Below are positions 33,384 to 46,382 of a stretch of 64,000 nt of DNA, piece after piece. Under the pieces are notes generated by a model that saw only the letters and a program-made list of their open reading frames with translations, ran no database searches and was not told the origin of the DNA. This DNA is from Dirofilaria immitis (lineage: Eukaryota > Nematoda > Chromadorea > Rhabditida > Onchocercidae): positions 988,501 to 1,052,500 of the forward strand of contig JAKNDB010000076.1 in NCBI GenBank assembly GCA_024305405.1, in the 5' to 3' direction. Within the stretch, counting starts at the first letter, position 1; every line of letters begins with the position of its first letter. The translations under genes were made by a program, and so were the position numbers.

Positions 33384-36175
33384 TTATAATTGATCATTTT
33401 CATTTTTCATATTTTCCAGATATGAAGTTGATGCCTTCTTATATAGATCAGCAACAAATTGCGTGCCTGCTTTGCGAGCGGCACGACCAGCGATGGATCG
33501 TGGGCCAAGATCCCACAGCTGCAAAGCAGCCAGAGAAGTATGACCGGTTGCGTACAATACTTCGTGTGCTATTATCGAAGCTTGATCACCCCACCTGGAA
33601 ATTCAAATATAAAGCTAGAATAAATTAGGGAAACTATTAATTCCAACAAAAAATAGATGACAGCGACAATCTATTTAAAGAAGTTTACTTAATATAAAAT
33701 TTCAGACATAAGAGTTTTTACTGAGTAGAAGCTTACTTATGCCTCACAGTATCGACCGTTTCATCAGCAATATTTTTAGCCATTGTCTTGGAAGCATTTT
33801 CGAGAGCAATCCATACAGTGCTTGCACTGGTGATACCACTCCCAGTACATAAACTGTGCCATGAACAACGCTATTCTTTTCACTATCACTGAGATGTTTC
33901 TCTGCACTAGACGCTAAAGTCTTCCCAACTGATATACCCATATCTCCAATTTTATCCACTAAAACGAGAAATAGGAGTCTAAAGTCGTTATATTTAAAAG
34001 AATAGAAAATGAAACTAATATATTAAAAAGAAAATATTTTAAATGAATAATATAAAAATATAAACACATCAGAATCACATAATAAGCAAACATTATTACG
34101 TAATCTAATTGAAGCAAATACAATTTCAAGCATTTGTTTTTCTCCTCTTCCTCTCAAATTCTTAATAAAGCTTATCACCTGCAAAAATTTAATTTTCAAA
34201 CGAAAAAGACTTCAATTTGTGCTTTTAGAATTATGTTAATTATCAGCTGACAATTTTGATTAAGAATGAAGGAATACTGAAAAATTACATAAATATTTTG
34301 TGCACTTTGCCACCATTTTGCTACCCTTGTGTACATAGTGTACACCAAATCTGATGCTTGAATTTATTTGTATTGGCTCTTCGTCTGGGATAAGTGAACA
34401 CCGAATTTGTGCCGACTTATCAGATACGATTTTGGATGTTTTCTGGGCAACATGATTTATATTCATCGCCAAATAATCACTGCCTGCATAAAATTTTATC
34501 AAAATTCATTTTTTTTAAATGATAAGTTTAGAAGATTTCAAGCATCTTATTCAAAACGTACCTAATTTTTTCTAGGAGAAAAAAAATTAGCACATGAGAG
34601 AAAAATGCCTTTCATCAAAAAATCGCCAATTTTCTGACTAAGATGTTCCTTTCTTCTTTACTCATTTGACGAGACAATTCCTGGGTTCGTACGTTGGTAT
34701 AATATTTCAAAATTGAGTAGAAATCCTTTTTATCCTTGGTGTCTAGACCTTTGGGCAAAAGGATCCCAACAAACATATCTGCAACATATATAGTATTAGT
34801 CGAAAAATTAAATGAAATTTGAAATTAATCAAAATTTGAAAGAAGTTCAGGAATTTTAAATTCTAAACGCAAACTTAGCGAATATTTACCTGGATGTCCT
34901 GGAGTTGGATTAGGTACTATGTAAGCGTCAAAATCATTTTTCAGAACCGGTGTACTTCCAGGAATTAATGGATACGACCATAAACCAACCTAGAATTACG
35001 CAAAATTAATTATATCATGAAGAAATGCACATAATGAATGAGCGGACAGCTTGTAATCATTACAATGAAAGCTCGCTTTTCCTGATTTCAAATCAAAATT
35101 TGTTTGCTATTTGAAATTAAGTTATGAATTCAAAAATTAGGGTAAAAATCCTTCGTTCCATTCAAAAGAGACTCCATATTCCATACTTCGTATCAATAAA
35201 AGAAATAAAAAAGATTGAAATTCTCTGAATAATCCCCGATATAGACTGGAAGTTCAAAACACTGATATTGCTATTTAAATACTAATACTGTTGTCAATTA
35301 AGAGAATGATAAATATTTCTTTGATTTTTAATTTGCCATAACTAATGACAGGTATACCTGTATAAATGCTTCCACTCGAGTAGTTCCCGGTCTTTCTTGA
35401 TTTGGCCTAAATCGAAAAATTTCTAGAGAAGAAGGAATAGTTGGAGTTGAAGTGGTTTCGTTCTGAAAGCGAAAAGATTAGAAAATTTTGGGTTTTAAGA
35501 AACTTTAAAGGAATTAGTTTAAATACATTGCTTATTGCAACTTTCTAAAAACAATAATCATTTTACAACAAATTATAGCAAAAGTTTAGCCAACCTCAAT
35601 GATAAAAAGCTGCACTCCATTTGGTATATAATACACCAGATCTGCCTCAACTGTATGCACTGGTTCGATCTGTTTTTTCAACTTATTTTTGTTCTAAAAT
35701 TAAACGTTTTTACTATTTTATTAATTCGTCTTAAGAATAGTCAGAAAAGTTCGCAGTGTGATCTTTAAAACTGAAGATAATCATAAAAGTAAGATGACCT
35801 CTTCATTCTCCATTTTCATGTTTTTAGTATCGGATATCTCATTCCTGATTTGTTTCTGTCTTTTTTGTTTTCCTTTAAATCCTTTATTCTTGCTTCCACT
35901 CGTTTTTTACTTTTCATCACTACATTATATATGTCACTTTTTTAAAATTCTTTTCTTTTGCCGCTTCTTTTATAAGCAACAAACTTCGACCATAAAATGC
36001 CAATGCATTTTCCTGAAATTCATTTTTTAAAAAAGTGAACAATTTTTTGATGAATGCATTGGTTTTACAAATAAATAAAACTAACAATATCATCGATTTC
36101 ATCGTAACAAAGACCTTGTTCAATGCATGCACATGCTTCGCAGTACAGTTCATTGAGGTTGCAATTTGTCGCCAT
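33384..36175 (-). CDS. spartin (SPG20 homologue), MIT plus senescence domain
   Basis: Cytoplasmic protein; in other animals spartin acts at endosomes, lipid droplets and mitochondria and binds ESCRT-III through its MIT domain. Exons: 36175-36086, 36012-35938, 35669-35595, 35462-35358, 34989-34890, 34778 to about 34600, about 34484-34289, 33958-33737, 33594-33384. The MIT domain is formed by the first two exons (ELYCEACACIEQGLCYDEID joined to ENALAFYGRSLLLIKEAAKE). A middle domain follows (DLVYYIPNGVQLFIIE; VGLWSYPLIPGSTPV). The C-terminal senescence domain spans the last exons (ITSASTVWIALENASKTMAK; HEVLYATGHTSLAALQLWDL). Single-base deletions at 33841-33843 and 34650-34652 break the frame. 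The junction between the sixth and seventh exons could not be resolved. The start is the first in-frame ATG before the MIT helix; no nearby trans-splice acceptor was seen. Confidence 0.88.
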
Positions 36176-38332
36176 CCCGCATTTATTATGATGCCACAGT
36201 TTTACTTTTTTGACAACAATTCGTCATAAAATTGCACACGCAAAATAAGCTGTATGTTTATGAAGTCCTATTAAGCATATGATTCATTATATTTTAACGC
36301 TAATTATTCTAGCATGGGAAGATGTCTGCTCAGTGGGAAAAGTGCAAGAAAAAATTTGGAAAATACTATGCATAAGATGGTTTCTAATACTGAATTACTG
36401 GCAGATTGAAGTTTGCAAAACAGTTCCCTAAACTATCGCAATTCGCAGTTCGCCTGAATGCTTCAATAAACAATACAGACTATCCCCAAAGTTGACGACA
36501 AAATCAAACCATTATAATAAGAAAGGATCTCGCCGGAGTTCTTAACCATATTATGATTCGAAAGAACCAAATGAAGTTTTCGCATTATGTTAGATGAGAA
36601 ATATGCGTCAAGTTACAGACGATCATATATGTTAAGTGGCGCAAAGGTCGCTAGGGATATGATATTAAATCAACTATTTCGCTTTTAACTAGAAATTCAC
36701 GAAAATCCTCTTCACGCCGCAAAATAAGAGAATTGCAAAGGAAAAAGTATTGCTATCAATTCGTTATTTTCTGTTAAAAATAACTTTTCATAATAGCTAA
36801 AAATTAACAAGAATTTAGCACGGTGATGGTGCGGATTTCTGTGTAGAGAAAGCATTTTCAGCACTGATTAGATCAAATCATGATTGGGAAAGTCAACCTG
36901 AACATTCCCAAATGATCGTATTTTCTCCAATAAATTATCGCTCTCTTTCTATCACTATTTCTGAGAATTCCCTGGTTAGACTTATCACTGTTCAAAAACA
37001 GAAAATACAAAATTAAACGAATGAAATAAAACTGTCTCAACATAAAGAAGCACTTCAAAATACTTTCCCTCACACTAATTCGTTGTCATTAAGAATATCA
37101 GATCATCAAAACACGATATAATTTATTTCATATTTTTGCCAGTTTTCCAAAATTGTTATGATAATTCCTTTCGGAAGCCCAACGCTTTATTGCAATTGTG
37201 TGCAATAAACAGTAATTAATTCAGTGAAACTTCAACTTCAACTTCACCAAATCTAAAATTCGATTCATAAAAGATTTTTTATTTTGACAAGAAAAACGTG
37301 TATGTGCTTGCAATTGGCGAATATGTTCTACGCCAGAAATCCTATTTGCTAGTTGTCGGGAATTATTTTGTCGCTTTCCCATTCGCGGCGAATATAAATA
37401 ATAACAATAATGATAATTTAACAATAATAGCAGTAATAATAATAATAATAACAGATTAAAATTTGCTCAGTAAAGAAAAACAATGAAATATTAGACAAAA
37501 AAGATAAGAAGAGGAGCGGAGAGTAAGATCAAAAATGAAATTATTTTGATTTTTTTATTCGCTATCCTCATATACTAAATGTCAGCGATGAAGCAAGTAA
37601 TAATTTGATTTTCTCCACTATTAAGAACATCAAGATCACCTTGACAGAAACGAAAGACACAATACAAACAAGCAGTTCAATTATGGAAAAGTTTCAACAA
37701 CTTGTGTCCGCTTTTTTTTGATGAGGGTGTTTTAATCACGTCAACACCTTTCGGGCTCTTCGAACGAAGACCGAATGTACTACAACGACCAGAATTCTTG
37801 ATCGAGAAAGCAATTTTATTTACTGAAAATGATTTTTGTAAAATTAATTCCCAAAAATGAATGAGAAAAATTGCTTATGGACAACAAAAATCGTAACTTC
37901 TTCGTTGTTATCAATCTTTATTACGCCTTACCTTCATCAATATCTTACTTTTCATGGAATTTCACAAAAAAATTACTGCACAGCACTATAATTTATATCA
38001 CTATGATACTACTTTATAAAGGAATAAAATAAATCAAAAATATTATCGGTAATAAAAAACTGCACGGACCAAAACTTATTAAATTTTTTTTCGTTAAAAG
38101 ATTGAATCGGCATCGTCAGGAACGTCGCAAAAAATCATTCGTAAATAAATCTGTTGATCAATGGACTATTTTTAGGTTTTTCGTCATTTCAATGTACAAT
38201 AAAAATCTGTATATTGCTTTCGAAAACATATAGTCTTCGCTTCAAGAGAATCATTATTATCCTTCCTTCTCTTCTCCGAAAGATACGTTCAAAAGATACG
38301 TTGATATGCTATCATTTTCGTTCATTTTAATA
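36176..38332. other. intergenic between spartin and the RASL12-like gene
   Basis: 2.2 kb with mixed composition, a short (AAT)n run near 37433-37452 and short minus-strand frames (for example 37221-37424, Arg/Gln/Asn-rich). None is recognisable. Spartin 5' UTR and promoter are expected here. Confidence 0.45.
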
Positions 38333-40364
38333 TCACTTTTTAAAAATAATACGGAAGAAATCTACCCGAAGAAGCGATTTCAGAGTCAGAAGAACAAAGT
38401 CGTGGAGATGGACTACGTTTTTGGATTGATCAGTTAAAAGCACAGTAATTGGACGTCTGAAAAGCGCAGCAACTCGTTCCCATTCATCTACTGCTGAGAT
38501 TTCGCCGAACATCACGCCAAATCGTTTCGCTAGCCTTTCACCATCTGATTCACTAACCTGACTAAAAAAATTGGCTCCAATAGAAAAGTATTCTATCTAA
38601 TTGTCGAGATTAATTAAATTTTTTTACAGTGCCTTTCTCAGATAATTTATTTCCCTGATCTTTTTTATAGAAGAATAAAATGTTCATCAATCAATAGTCA
38701 TTCATTGTTGAAGTTGAATTTCTTGACAAAACTCAAAAAACTAGATTTTCTCAAAAATATAAAGAAGAGTTTTTTGTAAAGAAAAGTTTACAGTACACAA
38801 TGAGCACCGATAATCATATTCTTGAGAAATTTTTAATAGTAAAAATTTCATTCCAGAAGTTTTTGAATCCAGAAGATTTGAAAACTTGAAAATTCAAACT
38901 TACTGGTTTTCCATCATTGAATATGTCGAAAGAAGGTTAACGAAACAGTGTAAATACTAACCAGGCATCTTATGTCACCACTATTTTCTAGCGTAGTTTC
39001 TTTCATAAAGCAAAATTCTTTCAATCCGATTCAACTTCGTAGAACGTTTTTTACTCACTTACCGATAGCGTTCGAGATCAGTTTTATTTCCCACAAGTAA
39101 ACATTTGTGTTCTCGTGCACAAAGGTGATGTTCGTGAGTTGAAATCTGTTGCATTGTCGATTCTGCGTACTGCAGGGACAGTTGCGATGTTATATCATAT
39201 ACCTTAAAATGATAATTTGTCTTTTTAAAAATATTTGAAAAAGACTGGAATTTTTATTCTCATCATGGAAAATATTATACAAATATAGTTCTTTATAAAA
39301 AAATCGGAAAAGTAGATGAAGTCACTGGTTTCCTTCCTATATTTTCTTTGTGAAATAGCTATCCCTTAAATAATTTTGGGAGAAAAAGGATTACTCATGT
39401 ATAGAAAAAGGAAATAATCATTTTACCTCTTTTTGATCAAAATTTTCCACCCTATAAACAAGAAAAGATTTTGATTTAATAAAAAAGTTAGATTTTAAAA
39501 ATATTCATTTTACTAAAATATTCTACATAAATTGATAAATCTGCAATTTTTCTATTTGACAGAACTAACAATGATGTAAACATCAGCCCATGAAAGGTAA
39601 CGCATTGCATCTCGTCCTGAACTATCCACTGTATCCATCAACCATACGACCATTGGTTGCGAGAGTAAAACATCTTGGCGACAGTAAGTATCTTCTAAAG
39701 ATGATGATTCAAGTTAAAATAATCTTGGTAAATTAAAAATATATGGAAATAACTCCCTGACTGTATGAAAAAATGAATAATTTAATATTTGTAGCAAATT
39801 CAAACCTACCATTATTAATGAATGATGATGAAATCTCAAATTTACATTTATGAAAACTGCGGAATAAAAGGAAAAAAACAAACCAAGATTTGGATCATAT
39901 TCACCAATGAACCGATGCGCTATATACTTCACTGCCAGAGCTGGAAGGTAAATAATGGTAATAGTGAAAAAGAACACTCGCAAATTAACTAAGTATAGTC
40001 TTAGTAATGATAAAGCAATTTAGAAATTTGAAAAATAAGTTGACTTAATTTTATTAGCAGAAAGTATAGGTTACTAGAAGAAATAACTAAAAATCGAAGG
40101 AAAAACTCATTTTTAACCATTACAACAGATATTACTATCCTAAATAATCAGCAAAGAACGGAATATTATTTACCCATAAAGAAAATGAAAAACTTTATCA
40201 TACCACTGCATTTATCCTTTCGTTGAATAAAAACTATGTCAAAGCCAGAAAAGATAATGATTATAATAATTTTCGCAGCAGATGTTAAATTAAAATATTT
40301 CTAGTATAAATCGGTTGTTACCTGACTTTCCACAACCCGTCATTCCAATCAAAGCAACATGCAT
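38333..40364 (-). CDS. Ras-like small GTPase, RASL12/RERG subfamily
   Basis: Small GTP-binding protein of 197 aa with five exons (40364-40322, 39940-39884, 39694-39570, 39202-39063, 38561-38333); all phases agree without correction. G1 P-loop is GMTGCGKS. Switch I region is RFIGEYDPNLEDTY, very close to RASL12. G3 reads DTVDSSGRD, lacking the DTAGQ of canonical Ras, as in RASL12-type proteins. G4 is NKTD, and GEISA fits G5. No C-terminal CaaX box is visible (ends IIFKK), so prenylation is not expected. The ATG follows an AG acceptor at 40399 by 34 bases, suggesting trans-splicing. RERG is the alternative; the EYDPNLEDTY and RQVSESDGERLAKRFG stretches favour RASL12. Confidence 0.87.
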
Positions 40365-40898
40365 TTCAATAACTGATGAACATATCATCTTTTATTCGCT
40401 GAAATTAGGAAGTTCTAACTACTATTTCAATTTTCTCTGTGAGGAGAGCAAAGGAGTTCATTGAAAATCTCGCTAAGACACACTTTACATTTCTTGCATC
40501 CTAACTTCAGCTCAAAGAGATAAGAACGACAGCTGATCCTTCCTATTCTCTATCATTGAGAATGTTTTGCTGTAACAGTCTTAATATAATTTCAACAGCA
40601 ATTTCATACTTTTTCCTCAATAATTTATTTCATAATTGAACTATTATTAAGCCATATTTATCACGGATTCATTTCTAATAAAAATTTAATCAGTAAACTG
40701 AATGGCTTCGAAAAATTAAAATTGAATTTAATGATATGATTTAATGTATTTCAAACAATGAGAATATACAGTCAGAGATCGAACGGAAAAACTAGATAAG
40801 TGCAACAATTAAAAAAACAAATACAGATATATGCAAAAGAACTTTAAATATTTGCAGAAAATAATGAACAGTAATTTAACTTTGAAAAACTGGATTTC
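40365..40898. other. intercistronic gap RASL12-like / DET1
   Basis: 534 bp holding the DET1 3' UTR and the acceptor before the RASL12-like start. Nothing else seen. Confidence 0.6.
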
Positions 40899-43800
40899 TT
40901 ATGTTGAGTCATCTGGTGTGATAAATGGTGGCAAATGGAAAGTGGCAGTGCCAAATCCACGTGTACGATCGACTGAAATAGCGAATGGATCTGTTGGATG
41001 AAAGAGAAGCTGAACAAAACGACCTTGATTGAGGTGCATTTCGAACAACGGCAAGCACGTCAGACGAGAAAAAATCTGAATTTAACATTACTTTGGAAGT
41101 TAAAAATATTTCGTCAGTATCTATATTTCTTAAAATTTGTATCTTATCTTCTTTGACGAGAACTTAACTCTTAAAACTGAAAAACCAATCTTTGAGAAAT
41201 GTTTACAAAATTCTTCCATGTCATCCTAAGAAAAGGAAGAAATGGGTCAAGTATTCTGAGACGATACTCTATTTATTTTGTAGCAAAGTTGTTAAAAACT
41301 GTCCACTAAGGAAAAGAGAAGAGTAACTGCATCATCAGCAATGTTTGCAAATAGAACTGGCGAAATATGGAGAGCGAAAAAGCAATTTGAACTCATTGAT
41401 ATAACAGAAAAGCATTCAAATTACATTCAACTTTTAGTTCCACTGCAAATGTTTTCAACAGATCTCAATTCTCTCACCAAATTTCAAATAAGTTGAAATA
41501 AGAATACATCCAATTTCATCCTATGAAATAATAGAAAATAATGAATCCTAACCGAATCACTTCACTATCGGTTAATTTGGTCCGTTCAATAAGTGTAATC
41601 AATCGATCGTCAAAGCGAAACATCGATGGATCCAAATATGGAGTTTCTACAGGAATATAACTGAACGAATAAGGTAACTGACATATAATACGTCTTCGTG
41701 TTTCCCTATCAGACCCTGTAACTAATATTTCTAAATGATTAAATATCAAATGCATGGTCCTTTTAACATTACCTATTATAAAATCTGAAAATTTAAGGAT
41801 TAATTTTATATTTTTGGTTAATTATTTAAGTCTCTACATATACTTGTCAATCCTATTATCAAATAATATCCAGCATCGGAAAAAATGAATAGATTTTCTG
41901 AACATTCCTCATATGAAAGAAACGAAATCTGAACGAAGACATTCTATCATGTTAAAGAATATAATTTTATGGTACTGTAAAATAATCTTGAAAAAATCAC
42001 GAAATACATAATCATGCTGTCTCAAGTTCATTGCTTCGGATATTAATATATTTGGTATGTTTAAAAGGCCCCCAAAATGTCGTTTATCCGTTACTTAAAT
42101 TGTTGGTGATGCATACTCTAAATTTCTTTAAATCTCTAAAATATTCTTGAAGTTTCGATATTTCTTAATTACCGCAAACGACATATTACAATGCACATCT
42201 TTAGAGCTCCCTGTATAGCTAAGCATAATAAATCAAATTTTTAGAAGAAAATTAAACTGATAAGCTACAATAAATCTACCACGATTAACCTCCTCGAGCG
42301 TCAGTAAGTGCATTCTTCATACGTTCGTAGGCTATAAGCGCTTGCTGACAATGTTGAACGGTACAAGGAAAACGATTCGACGAAACATGAGCATATTTCA
42401 ATTCTTCTTGACATTTTCTATTAGCTTCAAAAAATTTGCTGAATAACGATCGAATGCACCCAGGACATCACCTCTTTGCCAGTCCATCAGCACGAGTAAT
42501 AATGGATAATTGCCAATTCCTGGGGTCGTAGCAAACGCTTCTACATGAAATGTTGTGGGAAATATGATCTAGTAAATATATTTATTTTCGTGAGTATAAT
42601 AAAGCTGAAACATAGAATGAGGGTCAAAAAAACTACCTTCGTTCACAAAACGGATTAGTATAATGCTTGGAGTAACAAGTTGCATTTGCCACATCCTTAA
42701 AGATCGAAATTGCGCAAAAGTATGCAAGAAACTATCTATTTGAGTTGAATCTGCACATCGATGATAAAGATACGTCAAAATTCGTTGCTTTACTCCTATA
42801 AAATGTTCAATTGATCTTAATTTCTGAAGTAAAAAAAGTATTATTACATTAACAAATGCTTTTATAATCCTTTATTCCCTCCACAGAAACTGTTTTGAAC
42901 ATTTTAGAATAGATAATAGATATAGAACAACAGGTCTGCGCAGGCTACCAGATTGAGAAAAGATAATATTTGTTTTAGTTGATTAAAGTCAGATTATATC
43001 ATCCGCAACATAACTGCCAAACAGACCAAACAAAATTACGAGACTGCTCATAGCGTGATCATTTTTGTTAGTAGGCGTATATGATGAAAGCAACGTAAAT
43101 TCCGCCTTGCTAGTAGAACGCACATTACATAAGATACATCATATAAAATTGTATCTTATAAAAGAATACGGAATCGTGTAATAACTGCCATTTCTTCAGA
43201 AAAATTATCAAATGATAAGTATTTCAGCAATAAGAATTTGGTAATATGTGAACGCAAAATTTTTTAATAAAAACAATAAAAATCCAACTATTCAAAGTTT
43301 GAAAGATAATCAAATTCAAATAAAAGTAAACCACTAAGAACAACATCCGTGGTAGGACTATCCGGACCTTTCTCAGCTGCCATTACAAGGTCTTCATCAT
43401 CAGCAAATAAATACCTGAAAATCACATAAATTAAATCTGAAAATTTGGATAAAACTCTCTTCGTTAGTAGAAAAGAATTTCAAGTTTCTTAAGTGTTTCT
43501 CAGGTATAATTTTCAATAAATTCAGGAGTTAAAGAATTCTTAAAATGAACAAACAATGTAAGAAAGGATTTTGTTTTCTAATATAACAGCTTATCACTAC
43601 TAGTCCTTACTTCCATATCACATACACTTAAAAATAATGTTGGAGTTTTGTAGATTTGGAGGAACTTTGCAGACTACTGGAAATTGGAGTTTTGGAGAGT
43701 GAAGCACCAAATTTGATAATCTCAGTAATTTTTGTATCACATTTTGTAATTCACCAAATTTTATTTTTGATAATTTATTTGGATGCAAGAATGTCATGAA

Positions 43801-45671
43801 AACAAACTCAATTAAAAGAAACAAAACTGACCGTCCAATATGGCCGAGCAGAGTGAAATAACCAGTATCTTCGCTAATATGCAAAAAATGAATCGTTTGA
43901 TGTTGAAATGAAAGAATAGCAAGAAAGTAACCCATTAAAGTTACGCCGCGTGATATCCATAGGCGATCTGCATCCAGATAGTATTTGTCACAGATTTCGC
44001 CTGTCTAGAAAATCAATTTCAGTTTAGAAAAATTAGCAGCTTTATTACTATTTCGCAGTTAATTTGTTCATCTTCTAATATATTTAAAAATTCATATAAT
44101 TTATGCCTTTTTATCAAAAATGTATAAATTCAAACGTATCTAACAAACACTCTTTCTGTAAAATTTAATAAGGAATTTCTCCCTACTAAGTGACATCTAA
44201 AGAAATAGACGAAAATGCATGAAATTTGTAGCAAACCTAACATTCATATCGATGCAGTAAATGATGTAATTTATGAGAGCCTGTACTGAAACTGGAGGAA
44301 GTGATTCATTATTTTGATAAACATCATCCCATCTTAGAGCATTTTCCGATGTAGGATATTCCGCAGCAACTGTAAATAAAGCACATTGCACGTACCGTTT
44401 CTATTGTAGTACTGAAATAATTTCTGCTTGAGTTTGTTTGCCCGCTAACTTTACTATATCAATGAAAAACTGTACAATCTATTTATTACGGTAGCAAATG
44501 CAGTTCACTTCAGTGAATTATTGATAATTTTTTGTTCTCTGAAAACTATTATCGTTAAAGGTAAACCTAATAGGTAATGGCAATCCTCTGTAAAAAAACG
44601 AATTCTTTGTTTAAAATAGCTCCTTCTTCTTCATCAGTTATCAGATTCACTACAAAGCGTTCTGGAAAAACGTCCTGAAAAAATGCAACAGTCGTCTGAT
44701 GGAAGATATAAGAGTAGACAAATCATTAAAATCATGCTGCATAATATTAAAATAAACTAAAGATCGGAAAGACTGAAAAATTGACTCAGTAAAATCAATG
44801 TTAAGAATATTCTGGAAATGATCACGTCAAGCTATGCAAATCTGATTTATCAAAAAGTTTACGTAATTTTGCCTAATTGTGATATAGAAATGAAGATTTT
44901 TGTGTATCTTGCTCGCAAAACGGAGGAAAACATGAAATTTTTACGGAGAATAATTGATGAAATACGAAATGCAAACTTCACTTCAAACATGGTTTCCGGT
45001 TGTCTATTGTAAGCATTTGTAAAACCGCGATAGTCATAAACGAATAAATCACGACAGTTTGAGGAAAAACAAACGAGACTACGTCCATCCGGCGAAAATC
45101 TATAAGGTTTCTAATTTTTCATTTTTCTAAAGATAACTCTCAGAATTTTATTTTTCTTTTTCTTTTATTAGGAAACTTTTATATTTCCAACAGCTAAACA
45201 ACTATGATCTGCAGTAAATTACAGTTACAGCTTATTACAGTAAATATCAAAAGGTACTTTTAATCTTACATTTTACTTTTAAAACGATTAAAAAGATACA
45301 ACCTTCTTATGATCAAATTTTTCTTATCTATTCCTGAGACACTACAACTTGGATGAAAGCACTGATAAAATTGTCGTGCACCATAAAAGAAATGTGTTCC
45401 TGAAAAAATGAGAAATAAAATTCACATAACTGCATGAAGTGTTTAAAGTATGACCATTCTGCAAGTTGCCCTAAAAGTCACAATATCAAACAAAAATCTC
45501 GACTGATTTGTAAAATTGCAAACAATTAACATCTACGTTTATCACAGAGTTTATTTGATAACCTGGTTTCCGGCAACCCAGTTCACGAGCTTGAATCATT
45601 CGCGCTAAATGAATAACTGGTATTCGTCTATGTCTGCACCATTCCAAACCATACATTTCCATAGTTGTCAT
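40899..45671 (-). CDS. DET1: DET1 homologue (CUL4-DDB1-COP1 ubiquitin ligase subunit)
   Basis: In animals and plants DET1 is a nuclear adaptor in a DDB1-CUL4 E3 ligase with COP1. Eleven exons: 45671-45563, 45399-45303, 45099-44982, 44674-44567, 44369-44242, 44004-43832, 43414-43332, 42795-42647, 42568-42290, 41715-41553, 41075-40899. Landmarks shared with human DET1: RRFSPDGRSLVCFS near the N-terminus, LAILSFQHQTIHFLHI, FRSLRMWQMQL, TPYLDPSMFRFDDRLI, and FHPTDPFAISVDRTRG near the end. Single-base deletions at 44592-44598, 42445-42446 and 41069-41074 break the frame. Restoring them gives 1587 nt (528 aa; human DET1 is about 550), with every exon phase consistent. The ATG lies two bases behind a TTTTTTGCAG acceptor, a classic trans-splice arrangement. 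Donor of the eighth exon could alternatively be a few bases downstream. Confidence 0.93.
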
Positions 45672-46382
45672 TTCTGCAAAAAAAGAATTTCATACTACTG
45701 CCCTCAAGGATAATTGTGCAAAAACTTCCCATAGATTTGCCAGCCAGATTTTAAATACATGATAACTGCAATTTTGCTTATTATTCATCCCTAAGATAAA
45801 AAAACGCATAAGTACAATCCTATACATAAGCAAAATCGTTTTCATAAACAGAAAACTTTCGATACCTTAAACTGACCAATAATAAATTATCATATGTTTC
45901 AACAAACCGAACAAAAACAGAGGTTTGAATGAGACCGATAATTGGTGTGATATGAAATTATCTCATATACTTTTTATTCAATGTAATTTAAAACTAATAC
46001 AACCCCAAGATACCCGAAAATAATAAAAACAGAAAGAAAGAAAATAATACGTGTGATTCTAAATGAAAAGCAATTTAGAGCAGAAAATGATATTTACAGA
46101 ACAGAGAAGAGTGTTTTGGGGATTGAATGACAAGAATGAAATATATGAAAAATGACCTAGAAAATTTTGTAAAGAAAATAAATAATTTTGAAAAAGAATC
46201 AAATTTTGAGAGACTACAACAAAAAGAATAAATTATATGCATTAAGAGTTAAAAGAAATATGTAACACATTAAAAAAATTATGTTGTGAAAAATAATGCA
46301 TTCTATAATTATATCAAATCACAAGGTTCAAAATTCTTTAGAACCAATCAGTAATTTTCGCATGGCAAACAGTCAGAATCTT
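45672..46382. other. intercistronic gap DET1 / NDUFS5-like
   Basis: 711 bp of AT-rich sequence with no gene seen; 3' UTR of the NDUFS5-like gene and the DET1 trans-splice acceptor at its left edge. Confidence 0.55.

Noticed and set aside
33317..33628. 103-codon plus-strand frame
   Set aside because: Antisense of the final spartin exon, whose minus-strand translation matches the senescence domain.
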